From the NCBI GenBank assembly GCA_903912275.1, contig CAIWGR010000416.1:1-8972 (forward strand): a DNA stretch of 8,972 nt, given 5' to 3'. The DNA comes from an uncultured delta proteobacterium (GTDB lineage: Bacteria > Myxococcota_A > Bradymonadia > REDH01). Shown here one piece after another: positions 4,795-8,972 of the stretch (within the stretch, counting starts at the first letter, position 1; the number at the start of each line of letters is the position of its first letter). A program made the translations under genes and the position numbers. The notes under the pieces were generated by a model, which saw nothing but the letters and a program-made list of their open reading frames with translations, was not told where the DNA came from and did no database searches.

Positions 4795-5828
4795 AGCTGC
4801 TCCGTCAGCGCAACCAGGCGTGCCCGAATCTCGGCCGCCTTCCCTTCAAGGAAGCAGCCCGCGGCATGTTTGTGACCGCCGCCGCCCAGCAGCTGCGCCA
4901 ACGCCGAGACATCGACGCGGCCGCGCGAACGGAAGCTCACCTTGTAACCGCGCGTCTCACTGCCCGTCAGCATCGCGGCAACCTCGACCCCCTCGATGGA
5001 GCGGGCATGATTGATGAAGCCGTCTGCGAGCGATGCGTCGCAACCGAGCTCCTCGAGCAGCGCGTCTGTGAGCGTCAGCACCGCGAGCCGGCCGCCGGGC
5101 GCAACCCAGAGCGTGTCGAGCACGCGCGCCAACAGCCGCGTCCGCTCAATGGCCTGCGACTCATAGACGTGACTGCTCACCTCCCAGACATCCATCTGCG
5201 TCGCGAGCAGCCGCATACCGAGCTCCATCGCCTCGGCCGAGGTCGACTGGTAGCGGAACGAGCCCGTGTCGGTGGCAATGCCAACCCAGAGCGCACGGGC
5301 GAGCTCGGGGGTGAGCTCTACGCCCAGCGCCGAGACGATGCGATAGACCAACTCCGCGGTGGCCGGCGCGAGCGCGTCGTGGACAAAGACCTTGGCGAAG
5401 TCGGGGTCGAAGGTCACGTGATGGTCGACGACCAGCAGCCGCTCGCTCCAACCCTGCAGTGGAAACTGCTTGCCCACGCGATGGCGCTCCGAACAATCGA
5501 GCACCACCGTCAGGTCGAAGCGGGCCTCCTCGGGCAGCGTGCGAACATAGCGACCATGCGGGTCCATGAACCGGAGGTTGGCGGGCAGCGGGTCGACATT
5601 GAAGTAGGTGACCGAGAGACCGACGGCCTCGAGCGCAAGACCCATCGCGAGGCTCGAACCGATGGCGTCGCCGTCGGGCGATTCGTGGCTCACAACGATT
5701 GCTGTGCGGGAGTCTGCGATGAGCGCCTTGGCATGCTCAATCGCCTCATCCACACCGGGGTGACTCCAGGAGAGCGCCGGGGCCGGCGCGTTCCGAGGGG
5801 TCCGCGCGTGACTGCCGCCACCGCCCAT
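4791..5828 (-). CDS. nrnA: DHH/DHHA1 phosphoesterase, NrnA-like (oligoribonuclease / pAp phosphatase)
   Basis: 345 residues. DHH motifs are in order: SHESPDGDAIGSS (47-59, H48/D52/D54), VLDCSE (109-114, D111), VVDHH (133-137) and ATDTGSFRY (185-193, D187). The C-terminal DHHA1 substrate-binding motif is GGGGHKHAAG (315-324). Members degrade short RNA fragments (nanoRNA) and dephosphorylate 3'-phosphoadenosine-5'-phosphate in the cytosol, using Mn ions. The latter would tie sulfur assimilation to this locus, but the gene belongs to the translation operon and the link to the cysteine genes is only proximity. The first 25 residues are a Gly/Pro/Ala-rich tail outside the domain. The ATG at 5828 is preceded by GAGGA at good spacing and lies 2 nt after the rbfA stop. 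A c-di-AMP phosphodiesterase is a related alternative, but no PAS/GGDEF part is present. Confidence 0.92.
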   Translation of the reverse strand: MGGGGSHARTPRNAPAPALSWSHPGVDEAIEHAKALIADSRTAIVVSHESPDGDAIGSSLAMGLALEAVGLSVTYFNVDPLPANLRFMDPHGRYVRTLPEEARFDLTVVLDCSERHRVGKQFPLQGWSERLLVVDHHVTFDPDFAKVFVHDALAPATAELVYRIVSALGVELTPELARALWVGIATDTGSFRYQSTSAEAMELGMRLLATQMDVWEVSSHVYESQAIERTRLLARVLDTLWVAPGGRLAVLTLTDALLEELGCDASLADGFINHARSIEGVEVAAMLTGSETRGYKVSFRSRGRVDVSALAQLLGGGGHKHAAGCFLEGKAAEIRARLVALTEQL

Positions 5829-5830
5829 CG

Positions 5831-6202
5831 CTATTCCTCGTCTGCCGGCTTCGGGAGCTTGGCGAGGAGCGTTTCCATCTGCCGGCCCGATTCTACCGAC
5901 TCATCGAAGGCAAAGGTCAGCGTGGGGACCGACCTCAGCCGGAGGTTCTTCGCCATGTTGCTCCGCAGGAACCCTGCGGCCACCGCGAGCGCCTTGGCGG
6001 TGCGGTCACGGACCGCCTTGTTGGGCGGCTCGCTGGCGACCATCACCCAGTAAACCTTGGCGACGGTCAGGTCGGGACTGACCCGAACCGCTGTCACCTC
6101 GACCTGCTGGAGCCGCTCGTCACGGGTCTCGAGCAAGAGCGCGCTGGCAATCACGCTCTTGATCTCGTCCCCGACTCTGTCTGCCCGACTGTTCTCCCGC
6201 AT
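5831..6202 (-). CDS. rbfA: Ribosome-binding factor A
   Basis: 123 residues, the normal size. RbfA is a single KH-like domain that binds the 30S subunit during late 16S rRNA maturation. Family text includes RADRVGDEIKSVIASALL at the start, the VEVTAVRVSPDLTVAKVYW strand region (about 34-52) and FLRSNMAKNLRLRSVPTLTFAFDESVESG near the end, which is the conserved LR-x-x-(A/M)-x-x-L-x-LR-x-(T/V)-P-x-L-x-F-x-x-D stretch. The ATG at 6202 follows AGGAG by 5 nt. It lies 18 nt after the infB stop and 2 nt before the DHH gene. The short DUF503 gene often found between infB and rbfA is absent. Confidence 0.96.
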   Translation of the reverse strand: MRENSRADRVGDEIKSVIASALLLETRDERLQQVEVTAVRVSPDLTVAKVYWVMVASEPPNKAVRDRTAKALAVAAGFLRSNMAKNLRLRSVPTLTFAFDESVESGRQMETLLAKLPKPADEE

Positions 6203-6220
6203 CTCGGCTCCTAACGACGC

Positions 6221-8972
6221 CTAGAGCGTCGCGGCGGTTTCCTTCACGCGGTAGGCCTCGATGATGTCTCCAGCCTTCACATCGTTGAAGCGATCGACGG
6301 AGATACCGCACTCGAAGCCGGTCTTGACCTCTTTTTCGTCCTTCTCGAAGTGGCGCAGCGACGAGATCGTCGACTCGTACACGACGCGACCGTCGCGAAC
6401 GACGCGGGCCTTCGCATTCCGAAGCAGCACGCCGTCGGTGACCATGCAACCGGCAACCATGCCAACCTTGCTGACCTGGAAGACCTTGCGGACCTCCGCG
6501 CGACCGATGTGCTCCTCTTCGAGGACTGGCGAGAGCAGGCCGGCCATGAGCCCCTTCACCTGATCGAGCAGCTCGTAGATGATGGAGTGCGACATAATCT
6601 TGATGCCGTTCTGCTCGGCCATCGAGGCCGCACGCGGCTCGGGACGAACATTGAAGCCAAGCAGGACGACGCCGGCATCGCCGACGGAGGCTGCAAGATT
6701 GATATCGGATTCCGTGATGGAGCCGACCGCAGAGTGGAGCACGCGGACCGAGACGTCCTTGGTCCCGAGCTTCTTGAGCGACTCGCAGATGGCCTCGACC
6801 GAGCCCTGCACATCGCCCTTGACGATGACCTTGAGCTCCTTGAGCTCTCCGGCCTTCATCATGGCGGCGATACGGTCGAGCGTGTTGCCAGCGCCCGCAG
6901 CGGCAGCCTGATTGTTGCCGGAGACGGTGACGTCGGCACGGCGGTTCATGGCCGTGTAATGCTCGACGATGGCGCGAGCATCACGCTCGTCCTTCACCAC
7001 GTAGAAACCCTCGCCCGAGTCAGGAACGCCCGACAGACCGGTGATTTCGACAGGGTGTGCGGGGAGCGAGGAGGCACGCTGGTGTCCGCGGTCGTCGGTC
7101 ATCGTACGGACCTTGCCCGAGTGACGGCCGATAACAACGATGTCGCCGGTCTTGAGCGTGCCGCGCTGTACGAGCACCGAAGCGACAGGGCCGCGGCCCT
7201 GGTCGAGGCGGGACTCGATGACGAGGCCCTCGGCGGGGCGCGTAACGCTCGCCTTGAGTTCAAGAATTTCGGACTGAACCTGAATCATCTCAAGGAGACG
7301 ATCCACGCCCTGGCCGGTCTTGGCGGAAACTTCCACGAAGATGGTCTCGCCACCCCAGGTCTCGTCGACGAGGCCGAACTGGGTGAGCGACTGCCGAACC
7401 GCTTCCGGGTTGGCAGAGGGCTTATCAATCTTGTTCATCGCCACGATGATGGGCACGTTGGCTGCCTTGGCGTGGTTGATGGCCTCGATGGTCTGCGGCA
7501 TGACGCCGTCATCCGCCGCGACCACGAGCACGACAACGTCGGTCGCCTTGGCACCACGCGCACGGAGGGCGGTGAAGGCCTCGTGACCGGGTGTGTCGAG
7601 GAAGCAGACTTCACCGCCAGGCACACGCACCATGTAGGCGCCGATGTGCTGGGTGATGCCGCCGGCTTCGCCCGCAGTGACCTTGGCCTTGCGGATGTAG
7701 TCGAGGAGCGAGGTCTTACCGTGGTCAACGTGACCCATGACCGTGACCACCGGAGGACGGGGCAGGAGCTTGTCCTTCTCCTCGTCGATCTTGGGCAGGT
7801 ACTCGGTGATATCGAAGCCGAGCTGCTCCACCTTGAAGCCGTAGAGGTCGGCGATGAGGGTGGCGGAGTCGAAGTCGATGGAGGTGTTGATATTGGCGCC
7901 GCGCACGCCGAGCTCGAACATGAGCTTCATGGCGATCTCGCCGGCCTTCACGCTCATCTGGTGAGCGAGTTCGGAGACGGGGATGGACTCGCGCATCTTG
8001 ACGACGCGCTTGTGCTCCGCCGTCGCGCCGGCGGCCTTCTGGCCCATGCCCTGCGACATGGGGATGATCGGGCCACTGCCGCGCTTCTTGCTTCCACCGA
8101 GCAGCTTCTTGGCCTTGTCCTTGTCGTAGAGGTCGCGGCTCTGCACAACGCGCTTGGTGGCGGTGGCATCGGCGGGCGTCGGACCACCGGGGCGGAAACC
8201 GGGACGGTTGTTGGGGCCACGGCTTGCATCGACGCGCTGGTTGAGCAGCTCGGCGCTCATCGTGCCAACAACACGGGCACCGCCGGGGCGGCGCGCCTGG
8301 GAGGCGGCATCGGCCTCGCGGCGGGCGAGCGCGGCAAGCTCCATCGGGTTGGGCTGACCGGGAGAGACAGAGACCTCTCCCTCCACCCGGGTTACGACGG
8401 TCGCAAACCGGCTCCGGCGAACCTCAGGCTCGGCCTGGGTTGCTGCAATCTCCGCATCGGGGACCTCCGCGAAGACCTCTTCGGTCTCGACGGCGGGTGT
8501 GCTGCGGGTAACCACGGTCGCAAAGCGGCTGCGGCGCGGTTCATCGGCCGCTGGCTCCTCCTGGTGGGTCTCGACGGGCGCGGCGACGGCAGCCTCCGGC
8601 TCCGGTTCCGGCGTCGCAAGCTGGCGCGTCTGGACCGTCGCAAAGGTGCGGCGCTTCACGGCGCCTGCGGCCTCCACGGGAGAGGCAGGAAGCGTCGCAG
8701 AGGGAGCGTGCTCAACCGCGGGCGTGGCAGCCTCCTCGGCTTCGACCACCGGGGCGGCCTCAAGCGCGGGCTCAGCCTTCTTCGCGGTGGCCCGACGCTT
8801 CGGACGGTCCAGCTCTTCGGCCTCTTCGTCCGATGCATCGCTGTCTGACGCGACCTCCGGCTCGATTTCGACCTTCGCCTTCTTCTTCACTGCAGGCGCA
8901 GCAACGGGGGCCACGACCTCGGCAGCCTCTGGCTCCGGCTCCGCCTTTGCCTTCTTTTTCACAACAGGCGCG
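6221..8972 (-). CDS. infB: Translation initiation factor IF-2 (5' end outside the window)
   Basis: About 917 residues are visible; the frame is open to the right edge, so the true start is beyond it. A GTG at 8962 could be misread as a start, but coding text of the same repeat type (APVV before KKKAKAEPEPE) continues upstream of it. Numbering from that GTG, residues 1-300 are a low-complexity Ala/Pro/Glu/Lys extension with repeats. IF-2N-like helical text runs 328-350 (PVSELAHQMSVKAGEIAMKL). The G domain has G1 GHVDHGKT (410-417), G2 GGITQHIG (434-441), G3 DTPGH (456-460), G4 NKID (510-513) and G5 SAK (546-548). Two beta-barrel domains and a C-terminal fMet-tRNA-binding domain follow, ending near FNDVKAGDIIEAYRV. 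The protein is the GTPase that places initiator tRNA on the 30S subunit. It heads the visible operon with rbfA, nrnA and truB. Confidence 0.97.
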   Translation of the reverse strand, partial: APVVKKKAKAEPEPEAAEVVAPVAAPAVKKKAKVEIEPEVASDSDASDEEAEELDRPKRRATAKKAEPALEAAPVVEAEEAATPAVEHAPSATLPASPVEAAGAVKRRTFATVQTRQLATPEPEPEAAVAAPVETHQEEPAADEPRRSRFATVVTRSTPAVETEEVFAEVPDAEIAATQAEPEVRRSRFATVVTRVEGEVSVSPGQPNPMELAALARREADAASQARRPGGARVVGTMSAELLNQRVDASRGPNNRPGFRPGGPTPADATATKRVVQSRDLYDKDKAKKLLGGSKKRGSGPIIPMSQGMGQKAAGATAEHKRVVKMRESIPVSELAHQMSVKAGEIAMKLMFELGVRGANINTSIDFDSATLIADLYGFKVEQLGFDITEYLPKIDEEKDKLLPRPPVVTVMGHVDHGKTSLLDYIRKAKVTAGEAGGITQHIGAYMVRVPGGEVCFLDTPGHEAFTALRARGAKATDVVVLVVAADDGVMPQTIEAINHAKAANVPIIVAMNKIDKPSANPEAVRQSLTQFGLVDETWGGETIFVEVSAKTGQGVDRLLEMIQVQSEILELKASVTRPAEGLVIESRLDQGRGPVASVLVQRGTLKTGDIVVIGRHSGKVRTMTDDRGHQRASSLPAHPVEITGLSGVPDSGEGFYVVKDERDARAIVEHYTAMNRRADVTVSGNNQAAAAGAGNTLDRIAAMMKAGELKELKVIVKGDVQGSVEAICESLKKLGTKDVSVRVLHSAVGSITESDINLAASVGDAGVVLLGFNVRPEPRAASMAEQNGIKIMSHSIIYELLDQVKGLMAGLLSPVLEEEHIGRAEVRKVFQVSKVGMVAGCMVTDGVLLRNAKARVVRDGRVVYESTISSLRHFEKDEKEVKTGFECGISVDRFNDVKAGDIIEAYRVKETAATL
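8387..8656 (-). repeat. Three-copy RRxxFATVxTR peptide repeat in the IF-2 N-terminal extension
   Basis: Three 11-residue blocks are encoded at 8656-8624 (KRRTFATVQTR), 8536-8504 (RRSRFATVVTR) and 8419-8387 (RRSRFATVVTR). They are spaced about 40 residues apart by acidic Pro/Ala/Glu linkers. The last two peptides are identical. The basic, beta-prone blocks against acidic linkers suggest short linear motifs in a disordered tail. Confidence 0.85.
8896..8972 (-). repeat. Lys/Glu-rich tandem repeat at the start of the visible IF-2 tail
   Basis: APVVKKKAKAEPEPE is followed 24 codons later by APAVKKKAKVEIEPE (second copy about 8896 down to 8852). The first copy begins at the window edge, so further copies may lie outside. 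Confidence 0.6.

Noticed and set aside
4866..6053. Plus-strand open frame (395 codons) opposite the DHH and rbfA genes
   Set aside because: Antisense shadow crossing two well-supported genes; no family motifs.
6350..8848. Very long plus-strand open frame (832 codons) opposite infB
   Set aside because: It is the antisense of a clear IF-2 gene in GC-rich DNA. Its text is rich in His/Asp/Gly/Arg/Leu with no recognisable domain.
8960..8962. GTG as the start of infB
   Set aside because: In-frame repeat-like coding text continues upstream to the window edge, and no ribosome binding site is visible.

Overview
The window is a GC-rich bacterial chromosome segment. It looks Gram-negative, and IF-2 text such as the GHVDHGKTSLLD/GEAGGITQHIGAY region and the nusA-type operon order suggest a deltaproteobacterial or Myxococcota-like lineage. 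That placement is an impression from protein texture, not a computed result. Almost every gene is on the minus strand, so the window is best read from right to left.

Right half (8972 to 3901, minus strand): a conserved translation and RNA operon in the order infB (IF-2, N-terminus beyond the window edge), rbfA, a DHH/DHHA1 phosphoesterase of the NrnA type, and truB. The junctions are tight: 18 nt, 2 nt, and a 4-nt GTGA overlap. The part of the IF-2 N-terminal extension seen here is a low-complexity Ala/Pro/Glu/Lys region that carries repeats.

Middle (3900 to 884, minus strand): after a 120-nt gap with a good inverted-repeat operator candidate comes a compact five-gene operon. It encodes an Rrf2/IscR-type regulator with cysteines, a cysteine-synthase-like protein that has lost the PLP lysine and the PLP-binding loops, a ThiS/MoaD-fold sulfur carrier ending in Gly-Gly (CysO-like), a PLP cysteine synthase of the CysM type, and a JAMM/MPN+ metalloprotease of the Mec type. 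The last three match the CysO-CysM-Mec protein-thiocarboxylate route to cysteine known from Mycobacterium tuberculosis. The Rrf2 gene is a natural candidate regulator. The dead CysM paralogue inside the operon is the most unusual element. No E1-like activating enzyme (ThiF/MoeB/MoeZ) is encoded in the window.

Left end (1 to 887): a short two-gene plus-strand unit, made of a 47-residue zinc-ribbon protein overlapping by one base (TGATG) with a TerB-like acidic helical protein. It converges on the cysteine operon so closely that the two stop codons overlap. Divergent from it, at the edge, is the 5' end of a minus-strand gene whose first 54 residues resemble the N-terminus of McrB-like AAA+ restriction proteins.

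No rRNA, tRNA, CRISPR array, insertion sequence or convincing intrinsic terminator was seen.
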